Below, one piece after another: positions 8,465 to 18,269 of a stretch of 31,968 nucleotides of DNA. The notes under the pieces are model-generated. The model saw only the letters and a program-made list of their open reading frames with translations. It was not told the DNA's origin and made no database searches. Position 1 is the stretch's first letter. Each line of letters starts with the position of its first letter. Origin of the DNA: Leptotrichia_A sp041815005 (GTDB taxonomy: Bacteria > Fusobacteriota > Fusobacteriia > Fusobacteriales > Leptotrichiaceae); the NCBI GenBank assembly GCA_041815005.1, contig JBGXYD010000063.1:1-31968 (forward strand). Reading direction: 5' to 3'. The position numbers were made by a program, and so were the translations under genes.

Positions 8465-9418
8465 GAAAATCTAAAAGTATTGGCTGACAAGTATAATCTT
8501 GAAGTACTTGATGACAAATTAAGCTTTCTAGAAACATTGGAAGCTATAATAGGTAAGATTGAAGGATACTATGTTAATGTCCTTGTGGATTTAAGAGATT
8601 ATATTGTAAAGATAAATATTGACAGTAATGGAGATAGAAACAAGATAAAAGCCTTCTTAGACAGTCTCAAATTAGAAATAAAGGAGATAAAAGAGACTGA
8701 GTGTAAAAAAAACTATATACGAGTAGTGATAAAGGATGGAAAATCAAGGACTACAGCTGAAATAATAGGAAAGGTTATAGACAGGACAGTGCAGTTTCTT
8801 TCTGATGAAAATATAAAAAGTGCATGTGGATTTTGTGGAGATGAGAATGCCATATTAAAAGCTACTTCCGCAATAAAAAATGAATCGGAGACAGACTTCA
8901 TATGTGAAGAATGTCATCAAAAGAGGATAAAGGAGCTGGAGGAAAACAGGGAAGAAATAAAAAATATGAAGGAAAATCATATTTTAGGTTTTCTGGGGTC
9001 CTTTTTGGGAGCTTTTATCGGAGGGGGGATACTATGGATAATTTTAGGAATGTTTGGGTTTATAGGCTCGATTTCTGTTGTGGGAATAATTATAGGAGGG
9101 CTTGCCGGATACACAATGTTTACAAAAAAAATGGGGGTAGTAGGGTCTTTCCTCTTTGTAGTGGCATCGGGAATGGCCATGGCAGTGGCACATTTTATAG
9201 AAGTTTCCCTTCAATTTAAAAAGTTATACGGAATGAGTGTTCTAGAGAGTATAAGGGAACTTATAGACTACACTACAAATAGTCCTGAAATAGCAAGGGA
9301 AGTATGGCTTAATCCTTATTTTGTAATAGCCTTTGCAATAGTAATACTGGTGGGAATATTTTCAGCTAAGAGTGCTTCAAGGGATTCCCAGGGCATATAT
9401 TCCGTAAGAAGGGACTAG
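8462..9418 (+). CDS. Zinc-ribbon integral membrane protein of unknown function
   Basis: I do not recognise this 318 aa protein. The first 115 residues are soluble, charged and mixed alpha/beta. A four-cysteine ribbon follows, C122-x2-C125 and C148-x2-C151, likely to bind zinc. A charged helix (about 153-172) leads into roughly four membrane segments (about 175-195, 200-220, 225-245 and 288-305), rich in Gly. A long loop separates the last two, and a short basic tail ends the protein. It sits between rsmG and parB, the place where parA (soj) is normally found, and its stop is ten bases from the parB ATG, so it is cotranscribed and perhaps translationally coupled with parB. The start codon has no close ribosome site (see the hairpin before it). 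A link to chromosome segregation is only a neighbourhood guess. Confidence 0.8.
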   Translation: MENLKVLADKYNLEVLDDKLSFLETLEAIIGKIEGYYVNVLVDLRDYIVKINIDSNGDRNKIKAFLDSLKLEIKEIKETECKKNYIRVVIKDGKSRTTAEIIGKVIDRTVQFLSDENIKSACGFCGDENAILKATSAIKNESETDFICEECHQKRIKELEENREEIKNMKENHILGFLGSFLGAFIGGGILWIILGMFGFIGSISVVGIIIGGLAGYTMFTKKMGVVGSFLFVVASGMAMAVAHFIEVSLQFKKLYGMSVLESIRELIDYTTNSPEIAREVWLNPYFVIAFAIVILVGIFSAKSASRDSQGIYSVRRD

Positions 9419-9427
9419 GGCAGGGAA

Positions 9428-10306
9428 ATGATAAGGGATATGAAGCTTATACAAATAGATATTGAAAAGATTGAAGCAAACCCCAATCAGCCTAGAAAAC
9501 AGTTTGATGAAGAAAAGCTGGCTGAATTGTCAGAATCAATAAAAAACAATGGACTTTTGCAGCCTATAACTGTAAAAAGAACAAGTTCAGGGAAATATGA
9601 GATAGTGGCAGGAGAAAGAAGATACAGGGCATGTAAGAGGGCAGGCATTACACATGTTCCTGTAATTGAAATAAAGGTAGGGGATATGAAGGGGTATGAG
9701 CTGGCACTAATGGAAAATATCCAGAGGGTGGATTTAAATCCTATAGAGGAAGCGGAATCTTATCTCATGCTTACAGAGGTATACGGATATACTCAGGAAA
9801 AACTTGCAGAAAAACTAGGAAAAACAAGGTCATCCCTATCAAACAAAATGAGGATATTGAAGCTTCCTGAAAAAGTTAAGGAAATGGTAAAGTTAGGAAA
9901 ATTGTCCTATGGTCATGCAAGAACGCTCCTTGCTCTCAATAATGAAGATAAAATAATAAAAATGGCAGAGGAAATATCTGAAAAGGGTTATTCTGTCAGA
10001 GAAACAGAAGAAAAAGTAAAAAGTCAATCTTCAAAAGGGATGTCGGAAAAAGAAAACAACCATGAAATTCATATTCCGCATATAAAGCCGGATATGGAAA
10101 GGAAAGAAAAGATGACTGAGGAAGAGGGATATGATACAGGAAATATAGGGGAGCTCAAGTATATCGAAGATAAGCTAAGGGAGTTCTTTGAAAGTAAGGT
10201 TCAGATAAGAGGAAATCTTCATGGCAGCGGCAGGATAGAGATTAATTTTGATGGATATTCAGATGTTTCAAGAATTATAGGGCTTCTAGATATTGATTTT
10301 GAGTAA
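9428..10306 (+). CDS. parB: ParB/Spo0J-family chromosome partitioning protein
   Basis: Centromere-binding CTPase clamp, 292 aa. The N-terminal ParB/sulfiredoxin-like domain has NPNQPRKQF near residue 18, the CTP-binding motif GERRYRA at 62-68 and ENIQRVDLNP at 96-105. A helix-turn-helix follows (YTQEKLAEKLGKTRSSLSN). After a charged, low-complexity linker (about 200-245) comes a C-terminal dimerisation segment. The ATG at 9428 follows AGGGCAGGGA; ATG 9440 (MKLIQIDI) is an alternative with a nearer AAGGGA. Placement after mnmG and rsmG is the classic origin-proximal arrangement, but no parA is adjacent and I see no parS-like 16-mer in the window. The related nucleoid-occlusion protein Noc is a less likely alternative. 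Confidence 0.92.
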   Translation: MIRDMKLIQIDIEKIEANPNQPRKQFDEEKLAELSESIKNNGLLQPITVKRTSSGKYEIVAGERRYRACKRAGITHVPVIEIKVGDMKGYELALMENIQRVDLNPIEEAESYLMLTEVYGYTQEKLAEKLGKTRSSLSNKMRILKLPEKVKEMVKLGKLSYGHARTLLALNNEDKIIKMAEEISEKGYSVRETEEKVKSQSSKGMSEKENNHEIHIPHIKPDMERKEKMTEEEGYDTGNIGELKYIEDKLREFFESKVQIRGNLHGSGRIEINFDGYSDVSRIIGLLDIDFE

Positions 10307-10343
10307 ATTTAACCTAAATTTTTACTGACTAGAAATTAAAGGA

Positions 10344-10372
10344 TTGAAAATAATTAAAAATGCAGTTATAAT
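10344..10372 (+). promoter_or_regulatory. Sigma70-type promoter for tamB-bamA
   Basis: TTGAAA at 10344-10349, 17-base spacer, TATAAT at 10367-10372. It lies about 95 bases before the tamB ATG and directly after parB, and starts the outer-membrane assembly transcript. Confidence 0.65.
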
Positions 10373-10467
10373 ATAAAGATAAAAAATTTTAAATGGAATA
10401 TATGGATAACAGTTAAAAAAGTATATATCTGAAAAATTAAACTTATAGAGGGAAAAGGAGGATAATA

Positions 10468-13400
10468 ATGAAATATATGAAAAAAACCTTATATTTGTTT
10501 ATTCCCCTTTTGATAATTTTATTTCTAGCTAAAGGGATTGTTTCTACAGTGTACTTTAAGAATAACCTTACTTCCATATTGAAGTCCTCGGGTCTGAATG
10601 TGGAATTTGATAAGGTGCATCTAGATTTTCATAAGGTAAAGATAGATAATCTGAAGGTGATGGATCAGGCAGGAAATCTGGTAATAGATTCAAAAAGAGC
10701 TGAAGCCAGGATAAACCTCCTGGTACCCACGAGACTTCTTAGGATAGATGTGTATGATGCGGTAGTCAATTTAGAAAGATATAAGGGCAATAAATTTAAT
10801 GCATTTAATATCCTTAAGCCTGATGACAAAGACAAAAAGCAGACATATGACAAGACTAACAGATTAGGAAGATTGTATTTTCATAATTCTGTTTTGAATT
10901 TTACTGATACAAGTTTTGAAAAAAGGATATTTAAGACATTAAATAATGTAAATGGATACCTTGATGCCTCCAAATCAAGAGGCTTTGCCCTTGAGGCAAA
11001 AGGTAAAAGTGGTGATGAGACTCTAGGGGTGAAACTAATTCAGCAGCTAAATACACTGCAGTCCTTTAAGTCCATGTTTGACAAGGGGAAAAATAGTGAT
11101 CCAAAAAGAAAGAATTTTCATTTAGGATTTGAATTTAATAATGTAGAGATAACGGAAAATCTTGGACAATATGTACCCCTTAATATGATAACAGCTAAAG
11201 GGGGAAGATTAAATGGGAATCTTGAATTAACGGATAATGATTCCAAGGAAGTGATGAAGGTTAAAGGACAGCTTGATATTACAGAGGGAATTTTAAACTA
11301 TAATGACTACGAAGGGGATATACGCAGTGTGAAGGCATCAATATCCATGACAGATGAAAATATAATCGTCAATGCTACATCTCCTGTGGAAGAAAGTTTA
11401 GTAACATTAAAAATAGGTTACAATATTCCCGAAGAGAATATAAAAATAAATCTGTCAGGAAGCAATATACCTTTTAGGGAAATTGCAAAATACAAGCTGA
11501 TAAAAGAGGCTAATATTAAGGCTAGAGGAAATATTACTGCAGATTTAAACATAAATATAGACCAGAAGGAAAAAAAGACGGAAATGGACGGAAAGTTCTC
11601 CTCTCCCCTTGTGGAAATTGCAGAATACGGGTTTAGTGATTTGAATACTGTGATGAAAATATCAAAAGATCAGGTACTTACACTGGAAAACACAAGTTTT
11701 CACTTTGATGAAACAGTTTCGGATTTTAAAATAAAAAATGATGTCCTTGTTCCTTTGTTTTCCTATAATATAGGGAAGAAAAATGGAAATGGGAACTATA
11801 TTATTACAAACAGGGGTTCCGATTACAGTGTGTCCCATATAACAGGAACAGCATCAATAGATAAGGATAATATCATAAGCGGAAACTTTGATTCAAAGGA
11901 AATAAAAGGAAACTATGTAATCAATATAAAAAAAGAAGAAATGATAGTAAATGCCGATGGTAAACAATACTTTGCAATAAATTATGGAGGAGAATCCTAT
12001 GATATAAATCCTAATATAAACAGGCTTTTACTTAAGTTCAACAGTGGAAATATGCTTCATTCAGGGAATATGGATTTAAAGCTTAAAGCCAAGAAAAATC
12101 AATATTTTAATTCAATTGTTGCAAATATTGGAATAAAAGGCGGTAACTACAATGTATCAGGAATAGTTGATGCAAAAGGTGAAAAAATAAGGGTTAAAGG
12201 GACAACAACAGCGGATATGTACCATAATTACCGTATAACATCTGCAAATAATGGAAATATAGATGTGGCAAGGCTTCTCAGAAGCTATGGCTATGACTTG
12301 AAAGGGCTTGATAAAGCGAAACTTCCTGTAAGAGCCACAGCCAATATATCTGGAAAAGGAAACAAATTTTCGGGGAATTATGAAATTTACAGCGATTATG
12401 GGGAATATATAGTAGAGTATGAGAAACTGTATGCTAAGGGTAAGATTAATGATTTACTAAGTTTAAATTTAGATATAAATGCTAAAATGTCTGAGTTATG
12501 GATAGGATATCAGAGATTTAAGGATGTTTCCGGGAATATTAATATAAAGGACCAAATTGTCAATATGAATGATATCAGTAATGAAAAATTACAGGCGGCA
12601 GGGCATTTCAACTTGAAAAACGGTAATACAAAAATAAATTCTAGCTTGAAGAATTATGTAGTATATAATACAATTAAGCCTGAAGTAAACCTTTATATAG
12701 ATAATGCCACTCTTGATGTGTCAGGACCCTTCTCAGATTTGAAAGGAAGTGTAGTATTAACTCCTTCCATGACGACAATAGATTCCACTTATATAGGAGA
12801 TACAGAAGGGAAAATAGATATAAATAATAGTGTGCTTGAATTTAGAGAGTTTACTTTGCGGGAAAGTTCCGTATCTGGAACCTATGATATGAAAACTGGA
12901 CTTGCAGATGTAAAGCTAACCCTTATGGAGCCAGATATACCTAAATTATTTAAAATACCGGATCTAACCTTTGGGACAGCTTCTGAACTGACCCTTAAGG
13001 GAGACTTGAATAAGTTTGATTTAAGTGGAGATATAAGATTTGGAAACATAAGTTATAAGGGCTATAAGCTGCCGTCCATGGATGCTGAAGTTCAGTATCA
13101 GGATGGGGATGTGGACAGGCTGTTTAAATATGGAACCTTTAACATAAAGGATCTTATTGTAAGAGGGGATAACAGAGAGGAACTTTTTAGAACAAATACA
13201 CAATTTGATCTTGAAAATATTGATATAGATTATAAGATGGAAAATCAGAAATTTTCCCTTGACTCTGTACAGGATTTGAAGGAAAAGGGATACAGCGGAG
13301 ATATTGTAATGGATTTTTTCTTTAAGGGGAAACCGGAGGATTTTTCCACTAATCTACGTATAGTATCAGATAAGCTAGTTCTTAGCGGATTTCCAGTGGA

Positions 13401-15039
13401 AAATTTGGATATAGATGCAAGTGCCAATAATCAAGGGGTAAACGTAGGACAGTTCTATATGGAATATGAAAAGAATCCTCTTCTTGTAAACGGATACCTG
13501 AACTTTCCGACAGTAAACTACAATGTATCTGTTCTTGCAAAAAACTTTAATCTTTCCTTTCTGGGTCTTGATCCAAATGTAAAGGAAGCAGGAGGAATAG
13601 CAGATATAGATATAGTATTTTCACCTCAAGAAACAAAGGGGCAGTTTCTGTTAAACAACTTCAACTATAAGACGAAGGATGAAGTGACGGAAGTGTCGGA
13701 TGTAAATGCGGACATAGGCATGGATCATAGAAAACTTACTATAAACCGTCTGGATGGTGGATATAACAAAGGAACTTTCAGTGTGGATGGAAATCTTGAT
13801 ATACCTTCGATTCCGGCAAATTTCATGGAAACAAAACGGATTGAGCTAGGTAAAATAGACTTGAATGCTACATTAAATAGAGTGGGAATAAAATACGGAA
13901 AAGATATAGATGCCGTTCTTACAGGAGATTTTGTATTTACTGAAAATCGTCTATACGGAAATGTGACAGGTGAATCAGGTGAAATAAGGGCTATTCCAGA
14001 CTTTGGGGGAAATGCATCCGAATCGTCGTCGGAGGCAGAAAAAAGTAGAATAGCAAAGGATAAGACAATAGTCGAAGGTGTGATAGAGGAAGTTGTGGAT
14101 AAAATCATGAAACAGTATATGGTGGATATAAATATCCGTTCCCAGAAAAATGTAAATCTGAATATTCCCAGTGTAAGTCTTGTGCGGAATATTAAAGGAA
14201 GCATTGTGGGAGACAGCAGACTTTTATATGAAGACGGGCAGATAGGGCTAGTCGGGGTATATTCCTTAAATCAAGGTTCCTTTATGCTTAATAACAACCT
14301 ATTTAAAATTGATTATGCTGAAGTGAGATTTCCGGAGCCTTCACCAGGAACATTATATGAAGTGAACCCCTTTGTGGTATTTACAGCAAGCACAAGGGTA
14401 AATGGTGAAAGGGTTGAAGTGGAATTGAGTGGAAAGACGGACAATCCAAATATAAAGTTTACTTCTGATTCAGGTCTTACAAGGGAACAGATAGTTTCCC
14501 TGTTAGCATTTAATACAAAAGCAGATAATACTGATCCTGATAAGATTGAAGATCAAGATGGAGCAGTAGTTATAGGGTCTGTATTAAATACTGCATTAAA
14601 TCAGTTGATTTTTTCGCCAGTAACTGGTAAAATTGGAGAGACGTTTGGATTAAGTAATGTATCAATATCAACAGATTTTGAAAAGTCCTCAAAAGATGAA
14701 AATTATAGCGGTGCAACCACATTATATATACAGGACAACCTGTATAAGGATAGATGGTACTGGAACTTACAGGTGAAATTCCCCTTCCAGACAAAGACTC
14801 AAAACGGCAGTGCAACAAATCCTATAGGCTATAATGCCTGGGTAAACTATAATGTATTTGATGGGCTTGAACTTAAAGCAGGGGGAGAAACTGTAACTAA
14901 AAGGGATGAAATTACTAACATTAGAAACAAAAACGAAATAAATTACTACATTGGTTTGGATTTTTCCGCAAAGTCAGATTCATTTGGCGGATTATGGAAA
15001 AAGCTATTCCGTGGAAAGCTACAGACTTTAACTAAATAA
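10468..15039 (+). CDS. tamB: TamB-like translocation and assembly module / lipid-transport protein (DUF490)
   Basis: Giant AsmA/TamB-type protein, 1523 aa. This family spans the periplasm as a long hydrophobic groove and functions in outer-membrane protein assembly and phospholipid transport. A single N-terminal membrane anchor lies at about residues 9-27. A very long region of repeating beta-strand pattern rich in Asn, Asp and Lys follows. The conserved C-terminal TamB domain begins near 1250 (GQIGLVGVYSLNQGSF, then FRFPEP-like VRFPEPSPG, NPNIKFTSDSGLTREQIVSLL). AAAAGGAGG lies before the ATG at 10468; ATG 10477 is a possible alternative. Only 13 bases separate it from bamA, the BamA-superfamily partner expected for TamB, so the pair is an operon. 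In Fusobacteriota-like genomes this BamA may serve both the BAM and TAM roles; that is inference. Confidence 0.93.
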   Translation: MKYMKKTLYLFIPLLIILFLAKGIVSTVYFKNNLTSILKSSGLNVEFDKVHLDFHKVKIDNLKVMDQAGNLVIDSKRAEARINLLVPTRLLRIDVYDAVVNLERYKGNKFNAFNILKPDDKDKKQTYDKTNRLGRLYFHNSVLNFTDTSFEKRIFKTLNNVNGYLDASKSRGFALEAKGKSGDETLGVKLIQQLNTLQSFKSMFDKGKNSDPKRKNFHLGFEFNNVEITENLGQYVPLNMITAKGGRLNGNLELTDNDSKEVMKVKGQLDITEGILNYNDYEGDIRSVKASISMTDENIIVNATSPVEESLVTLKIGYNIPEENIKINLSGSNIPFREIAKYKLIKEANIKARGNITADLNINIDQKEKKTEMDGKFSSPLVEIAEYGFSDLNTVMKISKDQVLTLENTSFHFDETVSDFKIKNDVLVPLFSYNIGKKNGNGNYIITNRGSDYSVSHITGTASIDKDNIISGNFDSKEIKGNYVINIKKEEMIVNADGKQYFAINYGGESYDINPNINRLLLKFNSGNMLHSGNMDLKLKAKKNQYFNSIVANIGIKGGNYNVSGIVDAKGEKIRVKGTTTADMYHNYRITSANNGNIDVARLLRSYGYDLKGLDKAKLPVRATANISGKGNKFSGNYEIYSDYGEYIVEYEKLYAKGKINDLLSLNLDINAKMSELWIGYQRFKDVSGNINIKDQIVNMNDISNEKLQAAGHFNLKNGNTKINSSLKNYVVYNTIKPEVNLYIDNATLDVSGPFSDLKGSVVLTPSMTTIDSTYIGDTEGKIDINNSVLEFREFTLRESSVSGTYDMKTGLADVKLTLMEPDIPKLFKIPDLTFGTASELTLKGDLNKFDLSGDIRFGNISYKGYKLPSMDAEVQYQDGDVDRLFKYGTFNIKDLIVRGDNREELFRTNTQFDLENIDIDYKMENQKFSLDSVQDLKEKGYSGDIVMDFFFKGKPEDFSTNLRIVSDKLVLSGFPVENLDIDASANNQGVNVGQFYMEYEKNPLLVNGYLNFPTVNYNVSVLAKNFNLSFLGLDPNVKEAGGIADIDIVFSPQETKGQFLLNNFNYKTKDEVTEVSDVNADIGMDHRKLTINRLDGGYNKGTFSVDGNLDIPSIPANFMETKRIELGKIDLNATLNRVGIKYGKDIDAVLTGDFVFTENRLYGNVTGESGEIRAIPDFGGNASESSSEAEKSRIAKDKTIVEGVIEEVVDKIMKQYMVDINIRSQKNVNLNIPSVSLVRNIKGSIVGDSRLLYEDGQIGLVGVYSLNQGSFMLNNNLFKIDYAEVRFPEPSPGTLYEVNPFVVFTASTRVNGERVEVELSGKTDNPNIKFTSDSGLTREQIVSLLAFNTKADNTDPDKIEDQDGAVVIGSVLNTALNQLIFSPVTGKIGETFGLSNVSISTDFEKSSKDENYSGATTLYIQDNLYKDRWYWNLQVKFPFQTKTQNGSATNPIGYNAWVNYNVFDGLELKAGGETVTKRDEITNIRNKNEINYYIGLDFSAKSDSFGGLWKKLFRGKLQTLTK

Positions 15040-15052
15040 TTAGGAGGAAAAT

Positions 15053-17125
15053 ATGAGAAACAAAATTTATGCTTTAATTGTAGCCGTTACATTATTTTTA
15101 TCAATGAACAGTGTGACAAAAGCAGAACAAAAGGAAAATTTAAAGGTAGGAACAATTCAGTTTTCACAATTAAAGGAACTTCCTGAAGAATTTCTTTTGG
15201 AAAAGATACCTGTAAAACCTGGAGATGAATATTCAAATAAAAGTTTGAGTGAAATATATCTTGCTCTTAAGAGACTTAATTATATTTCAAATGTAAATGT
15301 CTACCCTCAACAGGATGGGGATACTGTAAACCTTGTGGTGGAAGTTGATGAAGTCGCAAATGCTCTTGAATATGCCGAAAGGTCGGAAAATGAAGGAAAC
15401 TTGACTGAAAAAACAGAATATGTAATTTCAAAGGTTGATGTGGAAGGACTAAAAACAATAAGTAAAGAGGAAGTCTTAAAGGATGTTCCTGTAAAGGAAG
15501 GAGATTATTTCGTGCCACAAAATGCTATAAATGGAGCACAGAAAATATTTCAAACAGGACATTTTAACTCAGTAGAACCTTCAGTGGAAAGGGAAGCGGA
15601 TAATACTATATCTATCCGTTATATTGTGGAGGAAAATCCAGCAGTAACTGATATAACTATTACAGGAAATACTTTATTTACTGAAGCGGAACTTGAAAAG
15701 GCACTGGGGATAGAAGAGGGGAAAATATTAAATTCAAATCTTCTTGATCCTGGAAATAACGGAATTATAAAGTTATATAATAAAGGTGGATATACAACTG
15801 CCAGAATAAATTCTATAAATGTTTCACCGGATGGACAGGTTCAAATAGGATTATCCGAAGGAATGGTAGATTCAGTAGTATTTAGGAAAGTGAATTCTAA
15901 AAGGGATAATGAAAGAACTTCTGAAAACAGGGCAAAACTGAGAACAAAACCTTATGTATTTGAAAGATCTCAGCTTGTAAAACCAGGAGAGATATTGGAA
16001 GCAAAGAATGTAGAGGGAACTATAAGGGACCTTTATAGGACAGGTATTTTTACTTCTATTGAGCCGGTTCTAAGTGGGAAGGAAGGAGATCCTAATGCAA
16101 GAATAGTGGAATTCTTAGTCGAGGAGAGACCTACTACTACAATAAATGGAAGTATTTCTTATGGAACTTCTGTAGGACTTGTAGGGGGAGTAAAGCTTTC
16201 TGATTCTAACTTTTTAGGAAGAGGGCAGGAGGCAGCCTTTAATTTAGAAATATCAAATAAAGGGGATAAAACAGCAGAAATAAGCTGGTTTGACCCTTGG
16301 TTAAGAAATACTGAAAGAGTTCAGGCTGGGGGATCCATTTATTGGAGGGAAACAGTGGATGATGATGCAGCCTTTAATGATGTTGAAAAGGTAAGAAGAA
16401 TAGGAACAAGATGGACAATAGGAAAGGGGCTTAATGACAAGATATTTGTAAGACTTTCTGCAAGATATGATCATTACAGAGAAACATTAGGTTCAAAAGA
16501 AATAAATGATAAATATAATCTTGTGGCAATTACTCCCACATTAATTTACGACTCAAGAGATAATGCCTTTTCACCTACAAAGGGGATCTACTCGACACTT
16601 TCATATGAAAGAGGAGAGCTTATTAATGATCCTAGACAGTATGATCAGTTTGAAGCGGATTTGAGGGCGTATCACCCTACCTTCTTCAAAGACAAAAATG
16701 TAATGGCATATAGGGTTGTCTGGGGATCTACAGGAAGCGGAACTCCAGAGGCGTTAAGATATAGCATAGGAGGGGCAGAGACTTTAAGAGGGTATGAATA
16801 TGGTAAATTTGAAGGATTCAATAAGTTCCATGCAACAATAGAAAATAGAACCCAGATAAATGATACAATACAACTGGTGGCATTCTTTGATATAGGTAAT
16901 GCATGGCAGAATACCACAACCGTAGGAACTAAGAAAATATATACTCCAGATAGACACGGAGCAAGTAACTTCGCAGATCTTAAAAAAGGTGTAGGAGTAG
17001 GGGTAAGGCTTAATACTCCAATAGGTCCATTAAGATTTGACTATGGTTGGCCACTGGATCCTGAAGTAAAAGGCGGACGTAAGACTGGAGGTAAATTCTA
17101 CTTCAGTTTTGGACAGACATTCTAA
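15053..17125 (+). CDS. bamA: Outer-membrane protein assembly factor BamA (Omp85)
   Basis: Omp85-family barrel that folds beta-barrel proteins into the outer membrane, 690 aa. A Sec signal peptide ends near residue 24 (TKA|EQK). By eye there are four POTRA modules, at about 29-100, 123-197, 198-272 and 273-360; E. coli BamA has five. The 16-strand barrel region (about 365-690) contains LRGYEYGKF, the counterpart of the conserved (V/L)RG(F/Y) lid-loop motif, and ends in a C-terminal Phe within FSFGQTF, the signature for barrel insertion. AGGAGG precedes the ATG. It follows tamB by 13 bases and ends at the terminator 17180-17238. Confidence 0.96.
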   Translation: MRNKIYALIVAVTLFLSMNSVTKAEQKENLKVGTIQFSQLKELPEEFLLEKIPVKPGDEYSNKSLSEIYLALKRLNYISNVNVYPQQDGDTVNLVVEVDEVANALEYAERSENEGNLTEKTEYVISKVDVEGLKTISKEEVLKDVPVKEGDYFVPQNAINGAQKIFQTGHFNSVEPSVEREADNTISIRYIVEENPAVTDITITGNTLFTEAELEKALGIEEGKILNSNLLDPGNNGIIKLYNKGGYTTARINSINVSPDGQVQIGLSEGMVDSVVFRKVNSKRDNERTSENRAKLRTKPYVFERSQLVKPGEILEAKNVEGTIRDLYRTGIFTSIEPVLSGKEGDPNARIVEFLVEERPTTTINGSISYGTSVGLVGGVKLSDSNFLGRGQEAAFNLEISNKGDKTAEISWFDPWLRNTERVQAGGSIYWRETVDDDAAFNDVEKVRRIGTRWTIGKGLNDKIFVRLSARYDHYRETLGSKEINDKYNLVAITPTLIYDSRDNAFSPTKGIYSTLSYERGELINDPRQYDQFEADLRAYHPTFFKDKNVMAYRVVWGSTGSGTPEALRYSIGGAETLRGYEYGKFEGFNKFHATIENRTQINDTIQLVAFFDIGNAWQNTTTVGTKKIYTPDRHGASNFADLKKGVGVGVRLNTPIGPLRFDYGWPLDPEVKGGRKTGGKFYFSFGQTF

Positions 17126-17179
17126 TTTTAGCTAAAAAATATTGTCAACGAAGTTTTAATATTTAAGTTTTGACATTAA

Positions 17180-17238
17180 AAAATGAAAACAACTTTGTTT
17201 AACTGTGTAATTCAGTTTAGACAGTTGTTTTCATTTTT
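17180..17238 (+). terminator. Rho-independent terminator after bamA
   Basis: A perfect 15-base inverted repeat (17180-17194 with 17223-17237, core GAAAACAACT/AGTTGTTTTC) ending in TTTTT. It divides the tamB-bamA transcript from lpxD, so lpxD needs its own promoter or read-through. Confidence 0.85.
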
Positions 17239-17267
17239 ATTATAAGAAATGGAAAGGATGTGTAAAT

Positions 17268-18269
17268 ATGTACAATATTAAAGAAATAGCACAGCTGACA
17301 GGGGGAGAGATAATAGGAGATGAAAATCTCGAATTTTTAAGGCTAGCCCCCTTCTTTCATGCTACCGGGGAAGAGCTAACCTTTGCAGCAGATGAAAATA
17401 TGCTAAAAAATATGGATAAATGTAATGCAGGTGCTATCATTATACCTTTTATGGAAGATCTTCCAAAGGATAGGACATATATAATGGTAAAAAACAATCC
17501 GAGGGAGCTTATGCCCCTTTTGTTAAATTTTTTTAAGCCAAAGATAAAACCCTTTCAAAAACAGATTGAAGATTCGGCACAGATTCATGAAAGTGCCAAT
17601 ATCTCAAGAATCAACACATATATAGGTCATGATGTAAAAATAGGGAAGAATGTAACAATATATCCGAATGTGTCAGTATTTGAGGGAACAGAAATAGGCG
17701 ACGGAAGTCTTATCTATTCCAACGTAACCATAAGGGAATTTTCCAAAATAGGGAAAAATGTGATCCTTCAGCCAGGTGCAGTCATAGGCTCTGATGGATT
17801 TGGATATGTAAAGGTAGAGGGACATAATAGGAAAATTGAGCAGATTGGACGGGTAATTTTAGGAGATGAAGTGGAAATAGGTGCAAATACATGTATTGAC
17901 AGGGGAACTATAGGGGATACAATTATAAAAAGGGGAACAAAGCTAGATAATCTTGTCCATGTGGCACATAATGACATAATAGGAGAAGAGTGTTTCATAA
18001 TAGCCCAGGTGGGAATATCAGGGAGTGTAGAAATAGGAAATAATACAATTCTTGCAGGTCAATCAGCGGTTGCAGGACATATTAATATAGGAAGTAATGT
18101 TGTAATAGCAGCCAGATCAGGAGTAACCAATGATGTACCTGACGGAAAAAAAATGTCAGGATTCCCCTTAAGGGAACATATGGAGGATTTAAGAATAAAA
18201 ATGGCTATGGGTAAGGTTCCTGAACTTATAAAAAAGGTTAAGAAGTTGGAAAAGGAAAGAGGTAAATAG
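17268..18269 (+). CDS. lpxD: UDP-3-O-acylglucosamine N-acyltransferase LpxD
   Basis: Third acylation-stage enzyme of lipid A synthesis: it transfers a 3-hydroxyacyl chain from acyl carrier protein to the 2-amino group of UDP-3-O-acyl-glucosamine; cytoplasmic homotrimer. The protein is 333 aa. The N-terminal uridine-binding domain (about 1-95) is followed by a left-handed beta-helix of hexapeptide repeats (about 100-305). Within it are IGSDGFGYV near 173 and HVAHN at 231-235, where H234 corresponds to the catalytic His of E. coli LpxD. A charged C-terminal helix ends the chain. GGAAAGGATG precedes the ATG. Its presence shows that the organism makes lipid A. The usual chaperone gene skp between bamA and lpxD is absent. 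Confidence 0.95.
   Translation: MYNIKEIAQLTGGEIIGDENLEFLRLAPFFHATGEELTFAADENMLKNMDKCNAGAIIIPFMEDLPKDRTYIMVKNNPRELMPLLLNFFKPKIKPFQKQIEDSAQIHESANISRINTYIGHDVKIGKNVTIYPNVSVFEGTEIGDGSLIYSNVTIREFSKIGKNVILQPGAVIGSDGFGYVKVEGHNRKIEQIGRVILGDEVEIGANTCIDRGTIGDTIIKRGTKLDNLVHVAHNDIIGEECFIIAQVGISGSVEIGNNTILAGQSAVAGHINIGSNVVIAARSGVTNDVPDGKKMSGFPLREHMEDLRIKMAMGKVPELIKKVKKLEKERGK

Noticed and set aside
8911..9219. Plus-strand open frame of 102 codons inside the zinc-ribbon membrane gene
   Set aside because: Different frame of a clear membrane protein, no ribosome site, and a composition unlike any neighbour.
13725..14204. 159-codon minus-strand frame opposite tamB
   Set aside because: Lies wholly within tamB, lacks a ribosome site, and has the Ser/Phe/Ile-rich look of an antisense shadow.
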